From the NCBI GenBank assembly GCA_009760855.2, contig WPIO01000056.1, positions 124,001 through 188,000 on the forward strand: a DNA stretch of 64,000 nucleotides, read 5' to 3'. Positions 1 to 9,732 of the stretch are shown here, one piece after another. Source of the stretch: Cristatella mucedo (lineage: Eukaryota > Bryozoa > Phylactolaemata > Cristatellidae). Below the pieces are notes generated by a model. It had not been told where the DNA came from, searched no databases, and saw only the letters and a program-made list of their open reading frames with translations. Position 1 is the first letter of the stretch; each line of letters starts with the position of its first letter. The position numbers and the translations under genes are program-made.

Positions 1-560
<560 letters not shown>

Positions 561-726
561 CCGCCAGTGGTAGCATGCTCAATGACAACAGCCATAACAT
601 GGTTAGGGGACTTCTCAGTTTAATTCTCACCGTTTTTCTTTTGAAAAGCACCCTAAAAAAACAAACACCGATCACTCGACCCATTTTTTCTCAAGTCACA
701 TACAAATAAAAAAACTACTATTCCTT

Positions 727-786
727 TGTACAGCTCCGTAAGAGAACTTGCTCTACGCGCCTTTCACATGCCGCAGAGCTCGAGCC
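727..786 (-). repeat. tRNA-SINE fragment at the left element boundary
   Basis: The TTGTACAGCTCCGTAAGAG...GCAGAGCTCGAGCC stretch matches the tail and middle of the SINE family seen (also reversed) at 40745, 27470 and 51395. It stops exactly where the Polinton terminal repeat begins. The expected remainder of the SINE is not visible beyond the right end of the element (22824 onward). Confidence 0.55.
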
Positions 787-1119
787 TTGATGATGTGTTT
801 TTACCCTATACGACATTTTTATTTTATCAACTCGCATCTTTTTCTCTTTTACAACATTTTTACTTTTTCAACTCGTTCTCGTTAACACTCGAACTTGTTT
901 CAAAACTAAAAACGTTGTAAAATGAAAAAAGCGCTCGTTTCAAAAATAAAAACATCGTATAGTGCAAAAACACATCATCACACTCGTTCTCGTTATCACT
1001 CGAACTCGTTGATGTCTTTTAAGACTAGGATATCTGTTTTAAAAATCATATATTATAGTAAAAAAAATTTCTCGCAATTTTATTTTATTTAAACAAAATA
1101 TTATTACCTTATATAGCAA
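787..1119 (+). repeat. Left terminal inverted repeat
   Basis: Starts TTGATGATGTG and ends just before the first gene with CCTTATATAGCAA. It is nearly identical to the reverse complement of 22485-22823, with small indels. It holds internal repeats of AACTCGTTCTCGTTA-type sequence and of ACGATGTTTTTATTTT-type sequence. The inner end carries a TATATAG box that serves the first gene on the left and the polymerase gene on the right. Confidence 0.95.
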
Positions 1120-2075
1120 ATGCCTTTATCTTATATTTCTAGAACATTAATTAGAAGAGAAGGTGAAAAAGCAAATATTTGGAAAAAAGAGTCGAACATA
1201 TACTTTATAAACATTCTTTTCAAAGAATTGATGTGTCAACTACTGTCAAAGAACTCAATAAGTTTGTTAAAATATATACTTTACCAAAAGATAATACGTG
1301 TTTGTTTGATAAGATTTATAGAGTTTTTAGTTTTGATTATTTACTTCAAGAAGTTGTAACTAAAGCTATTAAACGTAGATAATGTATAGTGAAAGAACAT
1401 ATTTCAAATTATAGAAAAAACAGAATATCTGAAATTAGAAAAATGAGTTGGTCTGAAAAATATAAAGAAAATTTATCAATTAATTCAAAGTTAGAAAGTG
1501 GAGAATATAATCACTGGGAACATGATACTAATGAATGTTTTTGTGATAACGATGTAGAATTATTGAAGACCAAAGATTTTTATGAACAAGAACTTAAAAA
1601 ATTAGGTGTTCCAGAAATTAAAGAAACAGATTTTGATTACGGAAGGTGTGATGTTCCTTTTCCTAGTTTTTCTGACTGGACACATGGCTATGAAAAAATA
1701 CACATATTAGAAAGTGAAATGGTTTTATAATTCGGTGGTAATATTCCAAAACAACTTAACGAGATTGATGATGATTATATTGATAGACTAAATGATATGA
1801 TTCGAAGTATAGGTTACACAAAACATATTAGTAAAATTGATAAGAATGATGCTTAGTTGAATAAAAAACTAGTATTAAAAGCAACAAATCGTATCAATGA
1901 GATACACGATAACTATAATAATCACAAAAGATCTGGTTACGACAGAGATTTAAATTATGATGTAGTCATGATTTTTGTTTTGGAACTTGTATTAGATAAT
2001 ATATTACAGATCTAAGAAGAAAATATTCCAAGAATTGAAAAACTTTCAATAATTATAGGAAAACGGCAGATCTAA
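1120..2075 (+). pseudogene. Unknown element protein, interrupted
   Basis: I do not recognise a family. Translation starts at an ATG directly after the terminal-repeat TATATAG box. A frameshift near 1180 moves to a frame that then stays open to about 2075 except for TAA at 1380, 1728, 2013 and 2073 and TAG at 1854; no TGA occurs. The product would be a hydrophilic, Lys/Asp/Glu-rich protein of roughly 300 residues, with a central stretch containing two Cys and many acidic residues (about 1530-1570). Gln codons would fit the nonsense positions, consistent with C-to-T decay. After 2050 the coding signal moves to another frame (see 2057-2461), so the two may once have been one gene. Confidence 0.5.
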
Positions 2076-2461
2076 GAAAAAAATTTGCTCTTCAAAGATA
2101 TGATGAAGTAGTTGCATATAGTGTTAAAGTTAGATAATGTCTAACAAATTTAACAAGAGTAAGATATATAATTATAATTGTAAATATACTAGTAGCTTTA
2201 GGAGTTACAGTTTCTACAACACATGTTCATGCTCATCCTGAAATAACTAATGCAGTCACAGCTTTCTCAGCACTAACAGCAATGCTAATGGCAGTTGATG
2301 GTGCTTTAGTTAAAATAGATAAAAGAAAAAGACTTAGTCTTGATTCTAACACACAGTTTATTTCAAAAATAACAGACGCTTTATCTGATGAAGTAGTTAC
2401 ACAAGAAGAGTTTGAAAATCTTATAGAACGACGTTCACAAATAGAAATGAGTCCTGTTTAA
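2057..2461 (+). pseudogene. Small membrane protein, interrupted
   Basis: One frame is open from about 2057 to the TAA at 2459 except for a TAA at 2135. It encodes a basic start, a hydrophobic segment (IIIIVNILVALGV, about 2170-2210), a second small/hydrophobic Ala-rich stretch, then a Lys/Arg cluster and an acidic tail. This suggests one or two membrane spans. No family is recognised. The 3' end overlaps the integrase gene tail-to-tail by about 41 bp. It may be the C-terminal half of the preceding gene after a frameshift. Confidence 0.4.
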
Positions 2462-3266
2462 TAACTTGCAGTTCTTCTCTAACAAAACTTCTCTTAATAT
2501 CATTTATCCAAAAACGCGCCGGCTGTTTTTTCAATACCATTATTCTAACAATAGTATGTTTAGTCAAACTCCATATCGGATCTGTAGCTCTTCTCCTTTT
2601 TTCATCTTCTCCTTCACCAGGTTCTAGTAAATATCTAACAGTTGTTCCAAGTTCTAATAATTTTTCCTGTTCTCCAACTTTTCTATAATATTTTGGCATA
2701 TTTAATTTTACAGATTCTTTTTTTATCGCCTTTGCAGGTTCTTCACCAATAGATCTTGTAACGCTATTATTTAGATAATCAATAAACTTTGGTAAATTAT
2801 AAATCCATTCTTTATTTCTTGTGAAATCTCCATTATTAAAGTTTTCTAATTCTTTTTCATATTGCGCAATAAATGCTCTTTCTGCTACAGTTCTATTCAT
2901 TCTTTCAACAAGTGCAACACTCTTTTTACTACCAGCTTCTATAACTTGTGTTTCATGTCTTTTCATTTCTTTCATGAATTCTCCTTTAAATTCACTTCCA
3001 TGATCTACTGTTATCTTCTTTGGCCACTTCAATAAACTTTTTGTGTAAATATCTGTTATAGCTTGTGTTACTTCTCTAGAAGACTTTGTTTTAAGTGGAT
3101 TATTTGGCATATACAAAATGTCTGCTTGATGACTTTCATTAGGTTTAGCTGTATCAAAGAAACCTTTTGGAATTACTTTCGGTCTTGGCTTGAATATCCG
3201 ACTTATATCAGACTCTGAATTAAATTTCCCTTCCTTTTTTCTTTCATTTAGAGTTAAAAATGACAT
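2421..3266 (-). CDS. Retroviral-type integrase (DDE) of the Polinton
   Basis: This is a polynucleotidyl transferase of the rve family that would insert the linear element ends into host DNA. The catalytic acids are visible in order: Asp in HQADILYMP (about residue 48), Asp in TVDHGSEFKGEFM and Glu in ALVERMNRTVAERA. The C-terminal part (GTTVRYLLEPGEGEDEKRR... and KKQPARFWINDI) looks like the SH3-like tail of these integrases. At 281 codons the frame is open, but the segment between the first Asp and SREVTQAI is shorter than in the family, where a beta-hairpin is expected, so an internal deletion is likely. The last ~15 residues overlap the opposite-strand gene and may be altered. Start chosen: the ATG one base after the TTCTATAGA box. 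Confidence 0.88.
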   Translation of the reverse strand: MSFLTLNERKKEGKFNSESDISRIFKPRPKVIPKGFFDTAKPNESHQADILYMPNNPLKTKSSREVTQAITDIYTKSLLKWPKKITVDHGSEFKGEFMKEMKRHETQVIEAGSKKSVALVERMNRTVAERAFIAQYEKELENFNNGDFTRNKEWIYNLPKFIDYLNNSVTRSIGEEPAKAIKKESVKLNMPKYYRKVGEQEKLLELGTTVRYLLEPGEGEDEKRRRATDPIWSLTKHTIVRIMVLKKQPARFWINDIKRSFVREELQVIKQDSFLFVNVVL

Positions 3267-3278
3267 TCTATAGAAATG
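3264..3278. promoter_or_regulatory. Nine-base divergent palindromic promoter
   Basis: Only TCTATAGAA (3267-3275) separates the integrase start codon (minus) from the zinc-finger gene start codon (plus). Together with the adjacent T it forms the perfect palindrome TTCTATAGAA, so each gene sees a TATAG-type motif directly upstream of its ATG. Confidence 0.6.
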
Positions 3279-3590
3279 GAAATATTTTGTGAAAGCTGTT
3301 CGACAACATTTAGCGAAATTGAATACTTAGAGTCAGGTCATCCAGTTTGCAAAAAGGTTAAACGAAGACCAAAGTTAAAGTGTGAAATGCGTTGCGATAT
3401 GTGTGATTTAGATAGTACAGAAACATAATTCGATTGTGGTATTTTAAGAAACAACAAAATAATCATTTGCGCAGATTGTTATTTTGCAAGAAATAAATAT
3501 TCTAAACAAAGACCTACAAAGATATACTGCTTAGCAAAAAAACACTTTAAAAAAGGTGTTCCAAGCTATTCTGCATTCATCATTGTTTAG
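3276..3590 (+). pseudogene. Cys-rich zinc-finger-like protein with one nonsense codon
   Basis: The frame from ATG 3276 to TAG 3588 (104 codons) is broken only by TAA at 3426. Cysteine pairs occur as FCESC near the start, then RCDMC, and after the stop CADC. This suggests one or two zinc-binding modules with a basic linker (KKVKRRPKLK). No specific family is recognised; nucleic-acid binding is an inference. It is divergently paired with the integrase. Confidence 0.55.
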
Positions 3591-3604
3591 AAAACGAATC
3601 AATA

Positions 3605-3721
3605 ATGCATATTGCAAAATTATTTCCATTAGTAAAAGGTAAGCGTACAGCAACAAAGCTAAAAGAAATAATTGTATTACTTGTTCATTTGTACTTCTCA
3701 GGTACTTATGTAAGAAATTAA
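3605..3721 (+). CDS. Possible 38-residue ORF
   Basis: A short open frame (MHIAKLFPLVKGKRTATKLK...) lies right after the zinc-finger gene. It overlaps the 3' end of the minus-strand fibre gene by 24 bp. There is no TATAG box at its start and no family match; it may be chance or a remnant of the preceding gene. Confidence 0.25.
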   Translation: MHIAKLFPLVKGKRTATKLKEIIVLLVHLYFSGTYVRN

Positions 3722-4558
3722 AAGATTAACCTTTATATTTCCTAGGTTATCAGTATAATAATAATCAGCAGGCAATCTATTAAAATAAGCGTAATACTTA
3801 AAATCTGTACCACTAGAAGAAGTATTTATAGCTCTTATATCTCCAGATACTATTGTTGTATCGCTACTAGGTTTTAATTGTATACAATTAGACGATCCGA
3901 CTACCATAGCATTAAGTATTATAATCGGTGGGCTATTCTTATTTTGCCAAGAGTATGCAGTAGAAATATTAATAATAGAATTCATTGCTCTAGGATTAAA
4001 TGTAAGTACAACGACTTCTGTTATTTTTTTAACAGTTCTGTCAACATATGACTTTGTCGCAGCATCTGAAGAATTAACAGGTTCAGCAACATTATATATA
4101 GAGTTATTATTCATATTCAAATTTGTTGTAGCAGGAGAATTCTTCAGTAACACATCTCGCTTCAATCCTCCATAAGTAACACAAAAATCCTCAGGAAGAA
4201 CTGTTGGTGTAGTAACAGTAGAATTCCAGTATGTAGAAGTAATAGCAAAACTATTCATATTTAAATCTCCAGTCATTGTATCTCCAGATTTCTTGACATA
4301 ATTAGATACTTGATTTACATTAACAGCATCTGTTGGATTAACTCCTGGAGCAAGATTTGTAATTGGTCTATTCTGAAAATTTACAGAAGTTCCACTATTT
4401 ACAATAAAGTTTGCATCTGCAAATGATTTTGTTACAGCATCACCATCATTCACAGGATCACTCAAGTTAATAATTCTGTTACCATTTGCATCAAGATTTG
4501 ATAGAATATAACCATTTATTCTACTCACGTAGTCAATGCAATGATGTCGTCGACTCAT
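3698..4558 (-). CDS. Fibre-like protein (paralogue 1)
   Basis: A 286-residue intact frame. The first ~170 residues are repeats of a tail-fibre-type motif: ANGNRIINLSDPVNDGDAVT, then NRPITNLAPGVNPTDAV, LNMNSFAITS, and LNMNNNSIYNVAEPVNSSDA. Each pairs an [L/A]xMNxNxIxNL element with PVxxxDAxT and a YVD/FAD. The C-terminal ~110 residues are beta-rich and Ser/Thr-rich and look like a globular head. Similar repeats build trimeric shafts of phage and virus fibres, so a receptor-binding virion fibre is inferred. Three further copies lie at 14931-17833. The start ATG follows TATATAG with no spacer and overlaps the 3' end of the YqaJ gene. Confidence 0.75.
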   Translation of the reverse strand: MSRRHHCIDYVSRINGYILSNLDANGNRIINLSDPVNDGDAVTKSFADANFIVNSGTSVNFQNRPITNLAPGVNPTDAVNVNQVSNYVKKSGDTMTGDLNMNSFAITSTYWNSTVTTPTVLPEDFCVTYGGLKRDVLLKNSPATTNLNMNNNSIYNVAEPVNSSDAATKSYVDRTVKKITEVVVLTFNPRAMNSIINISTAYSWQNKNSPPIIILNAMVVGSSNCIQLKPSSDTTIVSGDIRAINTSSSGTDFKYYAYFNRLPADYYYTDNLGNIKVNLLISYIST

Positions 4559-5365
4559 CTATATAATTAATAATTAAAATCTTTGATCTATCTAACACTT
4601 CTTTAACAATAGGAACTATTCTAGAAAATCTACAAGGATCATCTTCTTCTACTACTTGAATCAAACATATTCTTATATAATACTTTATATCATAACCATT
4701 TGCTTTCTTTTTTTTAAATCTGCCATATTTGCTTATAATATCAAACTCAAAATCAAAATACTTTTCATCTTTAAGCAATAGCATAAAAATTGGTTCTCTT
4801 ATTGGCATATCAAAATCAGTATTAGGAATTCTTACATTTCCAGCTGCTACATAGTCCGACGGAGGTTCTTCACAATTCAACCCAGGAACAAAAATCTCAA
4901 ACTCAGAGTAAAAGCATTCACTAAGTTTTAAAACATGTAAACCAAGTAAACATTGCGCGTGATATTGTTTAGGTATAAAATCATCAATGATATTCCTGCT
5001 CCATAAGCATTTTATTTCAACTAAAGTATTGTTATCTATTATTCCATCAGGAGAAAATCGGTAAACACCATCACTACTAAAACAATCATTCGCATTATCA
5101 AGTTTCACTTTAACTTTCCTTTCTAAAAACTTAGCGGCAATAGGTTCAAATACTTTACCAAACAACATTGGAGGAAATCTCATACTAGAATTATTAGCAA
5201 TGTATTTTTTTCGTTTTTTATTTGCACTTAATTCTATATCAGTTTCATTCTGATCTCCAAATACTAAATCATTTCCAAGCACTGAGTGAACTTCTGAGCC
5301 TCCAATATTCAAGGACATTGATTTTTCCATTCATCTGAACCTTGTACAAAATCAAATTTATTCAT
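4534..5365 (-). pseudogene. YqaJ/lambda-exonuclease-like nuclease, frameshifted
   Basis: The family comprises PD-(D/E)XK 5'-3' exonucleases used in viral recombination and end processing. Visible motifs are GKVFEPIAAKF (conserved Glu), SPDGIIDNNTLVEIKC (Asp and the ExK pair) and KQYHAQCLLGL (the Gln motif). The conserved N-terminal QGSDEW motif is encoded at about 5325-5345 in a different frame, so a single-base indel near 5310 splits the gene. An ATG at 5365, just after AAATATA, is the likely original start; the downstream frame from 5330 gives 265 residues. It lies 21 bp downstream of the capsid gene stop. Confidence 0.8.
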
Positions 5366-5386
5366 TATATTTCTGGTTTAAATTTT

Positions 5387-6907
5387 TTAAATGTCAGTTC
5401 CATCGTAAAAAAATGTTCCTTTACTGCAGTTAAATGGTGAACCATTACCATTAGAAGTAAGTTCTGCAGTGTTCTCACAGATAGTTAAATAGTGAATCAT
5501 AATGTTTGTAGCAGGATTGGCATTTGGTATTTGAGAGTTAAACTCAATGCTTACATCAAGTTTTGAAGTGATTCTTAAAGGTTCATCGTTGTATTGGAGA
5601 TCAACAACATGAATTGGATATAGCATTAACCATTCAGGGAAAGTTACACCAACTGGTTCTGTAACTTCATTTAATCCAAGATACTGCTTTCTGAACTGAG
5701 TAAAATCTAGATATGCGGTAGAACATTTTCCATCTTTTGGATAACTACTTCTAGCAACAGTAGGATATTGCTTTGAACCATTAGCAAGCACAGTCACATT
5801 TTTAATATCACAATGATTGTATGTGCAAGGATTTCCAGTATAATCGGTATATTTGTTTGTGTTTTGTGCAGCAACAATCAAACACCTAACTTTATCAATA
5901 GTATTTTGTACAGATAGAGTTCTAGTATATTTTAGACCTTGGTTGAAATTGGTCAGTGTCATATTTTCATAACGCCTGACTCTGTAATTAAGTCTAATTT
6001 TCTTTGCTCTCTCACTTGATACATCAGCAAGAGCTCTTTGAATACTTTCTTTAGGAATAACACATGGAACCATCAGCCTCATTTTTGACATATTAATCTT
6101 AAATGCATTCCAAAGCCCTTCATTAGCAGCCCCAGCAACGCCTCTTGATGTAATTGAATTAGTATTAGCAGCAGCTCCTGATGCACCAGTCATAGTAGCA
6201 TCAAAGTCACTTCCACCAACTCTCGTCATCTCAAGCGTAAATGGGATATTATTAAGAATCTTATTCATATCTGCACAAAATTCAGGCAGTCTTGAAAGTG
6301 GGAGTGAGATACTAAAAGTTCCTGCATTATCTGATAAGACAGTTGAAAGACCTCTTCTGTAAGCAAAACCAATATTACTAGAAGTTGCTGCAGAAGCACT
6401 TGGGCTAACATAAGCACTGCTGCCTCTTTTTAGATCATCAAATGAACTTGCTTCATCTTTCTTCCATCCAGTTGCAGGTCCTTCTGTTCGGTTGTAATCA
6501 TTTGGATATGTAAGGTGACCCATAAGAGTTGATACACTTCCAGGCCCTTCTTTCAATGAATAGCTTTCTATTTCTTCAGCACCAAGTCTGATTCTCATCG
6601 AACTAAACATCCATGCTCCAGCATTGTTAACAAATCCAGCAGCAAGAGTTCTAGCAGGCGCTGCAAAGTTTCCACCAGCAGCTGTTTGGACTTGCAGTTG
6701 TCCTTCAAGCAGTAGATAAGCATCTGACAGCACATAGCAAAGTTGTTGCTCGCCAGGAACAGAAAATGTAACTAGTTTACTTGCAATACTATCAGTCTCA
6801 TTTCCATTACTCTGGTAAAACTCTCGGTATTGATAATCTTTAATCTTATAATTAGGAAAGCTAGGACCGCCTAATTCGAGTATGGTGTCAATCGGTGCAC
6901 TTGCCAT
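5387..6907 (-). CDS. Major capsid protein (double jelly-roll)
   Basis: A 506-residue uninterrupted frame. Its length, Asn/Ser/Thr-rich composition and position between a minor-protein gene and the nuclease fit the Polinton/adintovirus hexon-like capsid protein. Recognisable segments are VPGEQQLCYVLSDAYLLLEG (residues about 50-69), a Gly/Ala-rich loop, FCADMNKILNNIPFTLEMTR (about 211-230) and AKKIRLNYRVRRYENMTL (about 300-317), spaced as in the two jelly-roll barrels. The protein would trimerise to tile an icosahedral shell. The start follows TTATATATAGAAGAA. TAA terminates the gene; the YqaJ start codon is 21 bp further on. The identification rests on pattern and context rather than an alignment. 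Confidence 0.85.
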   Translation of the reverse strand: MASAPIDTILELGGPSFPNYKIKDYQYREFYQSNGNETDSIASKLVTFSVPGEQQLCYVLSDAYLLLEGQLQVQTAAGGNFAAPARTLAAGFVNNAGAWMFSSMRIRLGAEEIESYSLKEGPGSVSTLMGHLTYPNDYNRTEGPATGWKKDEASSFDDLKRGSSAYVSPSASAATSSNIGFAYRRGLSTVLSDNAGTFSISLPLSRLPEFCADMNKILNNIPFTLEMTRVGGSDFDATMTGASGAAANTNSITSRGVAGAANEGLWNAFKINMSKMRLMVPCVIPKESIQRALADVSSERAKKIRLNYRVRRYENMTLTNFNQGLKYTRTLSVQNTIDKVRCLIVAAQNTNKYTDYTGNPCTYNHCDIKNVTVLANGSKQYPTVARSSYPKDGKCSTAYLDFTQFRKQYLGLNEVTEPVGVTFPEWLMLYPIHVVDLQYNDEPLRITSKLDVSIEFNSQIPNANPATNIMIHYLTICENTAELTSNGNGSPFNCSKGTFFYDGTDI

Positions 6908-6934
6908 TTCTTCTATATATAAAAAAGTAAAAAT

Positions 6935-7538
6935 TTATTTCTTATTTTGAATGTATAAACCAGCACCAATTTTTTTCATGTATCCTCCATATCCATCAGC
7001 TCTTGGAGCAGGCATAATTGCAGGAACAGCAGATTTCTCTTTTATAACTCTTTCTATTTCTTTATATGCCTTAGGATCATTTTCCTTTAACGTTTCTGAA
7101 TAATTCTCAGTTTCAGAATCCTCCATTTTTGCCTTGTATTTCTTCTTCTTAGGTTTAAGTTTGTTAAGCATAGTTCGTTTTATCTCAAGATAAATCTCTT
7201 TAAGCTTTCTATCATAATCTTCTTCTTTCTTTCGTTTTTCTAATTCATATTCATATTCTTTCTTTCTTCTTTCCTCTTCAGCTTTATCATCAATATCTCT
7301 ACGCTTATTAGCATACTCCTGGTCAATCTTTTCTTTCTTTGTCTGCAACTCAATTAATTTTCAAGCTTGATGCATTTCAATACCTTTATTTGCAATGTTC
7401 ATGCTAAGTCCAGTTAGTCCAGTAAGCACAGGCAGGTGCTGCTTTTCCAACGCCATCAATAATCTTGTCAAGTACGCCAGATCCGTGGTATTTTCCACCA
7501 GTTATCCTACCATGACCAATTCTGGCATAGCTACCCAT
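6935..7538 (-). pseudogene. Minor virion protein candidate, interrupted
   Basis: The N-terminus begins six bases after the penton stop, behind AATATAGG: a Gly-rich basic stretch (MGSYARIGHGRITGGKYHGS). A frameshift lies between about 7420 and 7450, and an in-frame TGA sits at 7361. The open part from 7348 (137 residues) is a Lys/Glu-rich coiled coil (residues 1-60), then an acidic section and a C-terminus with GYGGYMKKIGAGLY. A small Gly-rich, basic virion protein between capsid and penton genes fits the pVI/core-like minor proteins of adenovirus-related elements, but I cannot prove homology. TGA at 7361 is compatible with a CGA-to-TGA transition. Confidence 0.5.
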
Positions 7539-7544
7539 CCTATA

Positions 7545-8399
7545 TTATTTCGAAATTTCTATTGTAGCTAGAACATCTGTAATAGTATTTATTGAATTTT
7601 TATTTTGATCTGTTAAGTTAATTTTAATACTACTGACACCGTCAATATCTCCACGAGTAGGCAAGAAAAAAATATTTGGAACATGCACGTCAACCTTTTC
7701 TCCTGGATTAACATCGTTAAAGTCAATTAAATATAATGATGAAGACTGCTCTAAAAATTCTTTTATATGTTCGACATAGTTCTTACTAGGATCTACAAGA
7801 TCGCAATGAATACTTATCCATTTTACTCCAGAATTATCAGGAAGTAGCATTTTATTCCATGCCTCATAAGTACCAGAGAAATACATAGCTCTTTCTATAG
7901 CTTCATATGGTGTTCCACCAACCATCGCAGCATCGAATGAGCCTTGCAAATTTGAACTAAATCCTAAATAATCACCAATAGAGTTGATTATTCCAGAATT
8001 TTTTCCGTGTAATACAACAAAATCACAAGCAACTTGCATAATTACTTTATCATCTAAATCAACGCTAAATCTAATTCCAGTACTATTTCTATTAGCAAGA
8101 TTGATGCGCATGCTTGGATTTACTTTTGCTAGTGCTTGATTTAGTGCAAAGACAATTCTTTGACTATCATAATATCCTTGTGGAATAGAAATTGAGTAGT
8201 TGAATGCAGCTGTCATATTTGCTTTATACCAAAACATATTGTTTACTCCAGTAGTAACGTTTGATATTATTTTGTTTGTATATGTAAACTCAACTCTCCG
8301 TAAGCCTATTTTGTTATAACCAGAATCTGATCTAAGCATTAATGGAGGAACAAGAGTCTTTGAATCTGAACTGGTAGTCACAGTGATTCTTATAGACAT
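7545..8399 (-). CDS. Penton-like minor capsid protein
   Basis: 284 residues from the ATG at 8399, chosen because TATAATATAAGA precedes it; an upstream in-frame ATG at 8417 lies inside the promoter. Features typical of Polinton penton proteins are a hydrophobic N-terminus, RVEFTYTNKIISNV, an IPQGYYDSQRI.. ALNQAL segment (the 'ipeGyYtie.l...iN' pattern) and the C-terminal INLTDQNKNSI strand pair. It would form the five-fold vertices of the capsid. It is intact and lies in the capsid gene block. The same C-terminal TDQN motif recurs in the neighbouring gene. Confidence 0.78.
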   Translation of the reverse strand: MSIRITVTTSSDSKTLVPPLMLRSDSGYNKIGLRRVEFTYTNKIISNVTTGVNNMFWYKANMTAAFNYSISIPQGYYDSQRIVFALNQALAKVNPSMRINLANRNSTGIRFSVDLDDKVIMQVACDFVVLHGKNSGIINSIGDYLGFSSNLQGSFDAAMVGGTPYEAIERAMYFSGTYEAWNKMLLPDNSGVKWISIHCDLVDPSKNYVEHIKEFLEQSSSLYLIDFNDVNPGEKVDVHVPNIFFLPTRGDIDGVSSIKINLTDQNKNSINTITDVLATIEISK

Positions 8400-8406
8400 T
8401 CTTATA

Positions 8407-9732
8407 TTATATTTCAATAATTTCTATTACAACAGTAATCTGCTGCGAACCAAAATCTAAAACTTTCAAATTTTAGTCTGTAATAGTAATCAATATATCA
8501 GGAATAGATTCTCCAACAAGGTTGTGATATTCAAGAGTGTTTGGCTCATATACCATTTGTTCCCAAGGATAGAAATTATAACCACAACTTCTAAGAGCTT
8601 GTGTTTCGATATTTTTTATGTAGCTTGTTCCACTTGCAACCAAATTACAATTTATAAGAATTAAATTCAAGTCAGAAACAAAAACTTCATTTTCTGAAGT
8701 AATTTTCTCTCCAGGATCTACAACTACTTGTGTGAACTGCTTTCCAGGAGCTGCAGTATATGTAGATAGTGGAAGTGTTTTATCAGTTGTATAAACAGTT
8801 CCAGTAAATCCAAGTAATGGAGCTATGGTAGACTTAGCAGCAGCAAATGTAAACCCAGCAGGCATAGTAATCCAAGAATTAGAAGTAGCAGTATCAATAC
8901 CTAAAACAAACTTATCATTTCCAGATAATACAATAGAATTATTTATTGTATGAGCAATTCCAATATTTACATCATCAGAAACAGCTGCATATATTCCAGG
9001 AGGAATCCTTACTATTCTATCAGATCCACCTGTAATTCTGTAAACGAAAGAATTATTTGCAGATGTTATATCTTTAATAGAATTAGTTCCAACAAACTTT
9101 TTGAAGCATAGCTTACATTTTTTATTCTTAAGTCTTATTGGGTTGTTGGTGTTTACTCTAATAGGATTAGTAGTTCCAGTTATATTAAAAATGCATCCTT
9201 CCTTGCCTGCAATGGTATCTTTTTTGATTGACTCACCATTCTTTAGAATATCCTTAGCTACACCAAGAAGATCTGAAATTTTCTATATATCATATAAAAG
9301 CTTATTAATTTTAGCAACATATGACTTTGGAACTTTTCTAGATTTTGCAAGGTAATCAACAGTAGCACTAATAGAATTTACTACTCCAGTATTTCCAGCA
9401 GCAAGCTCTCGAATCCACAATTCAATCTTATCAAATACTTCATAATCATTCTTTACAACTAATGGAATTATTTATACTCCTTTGCCAACTTTTGGTCTTA
9501 AATAATCTAAAACTCTTTGCTCTTTACACTTCTTTTTCTTTTTGTCCAGCTCTGAAATAACAGTGGAAAGATTTTCCTCACTAAGTCTTTCCACAATTTT
9601 TCTTATAGGTTTAGATATTCCACCAGTTTTCTTTGCTCCAATAATATCAAGTAAATCTTTCTTTTTATCAACTGTTGATTCGTATGCTTCACTTATTTCA
9701 TCTTTTTGTTCGACATCTCTAAAATGTTGCAT
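8407..9732 (-). pseudogene. Large structural-type protein, C-terminal part, three nonsense codons
   Basis: A single frame runs 442 codons from ATG 9732 to TAA 8407, broken only by TAA 9472, TAG 9283 and TAA 8473. The first ~85 residues are a Lys/Glu helix; the middle is Asn/Ser/Thr-rich beta structure; the 130 residues before 8473 are an open domain ending GESIPDILITITD. The codons after 8473 continue a penton-like C-terminus (DFGSQQITVV). This supports reading the TAA as a mutated Gln codon. No precise family is recognised; a virion (penton/spike-associated) protein is inferred from context. The N-terminus probably continues from the upstream overlapping frames. Confidence 0.5.
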
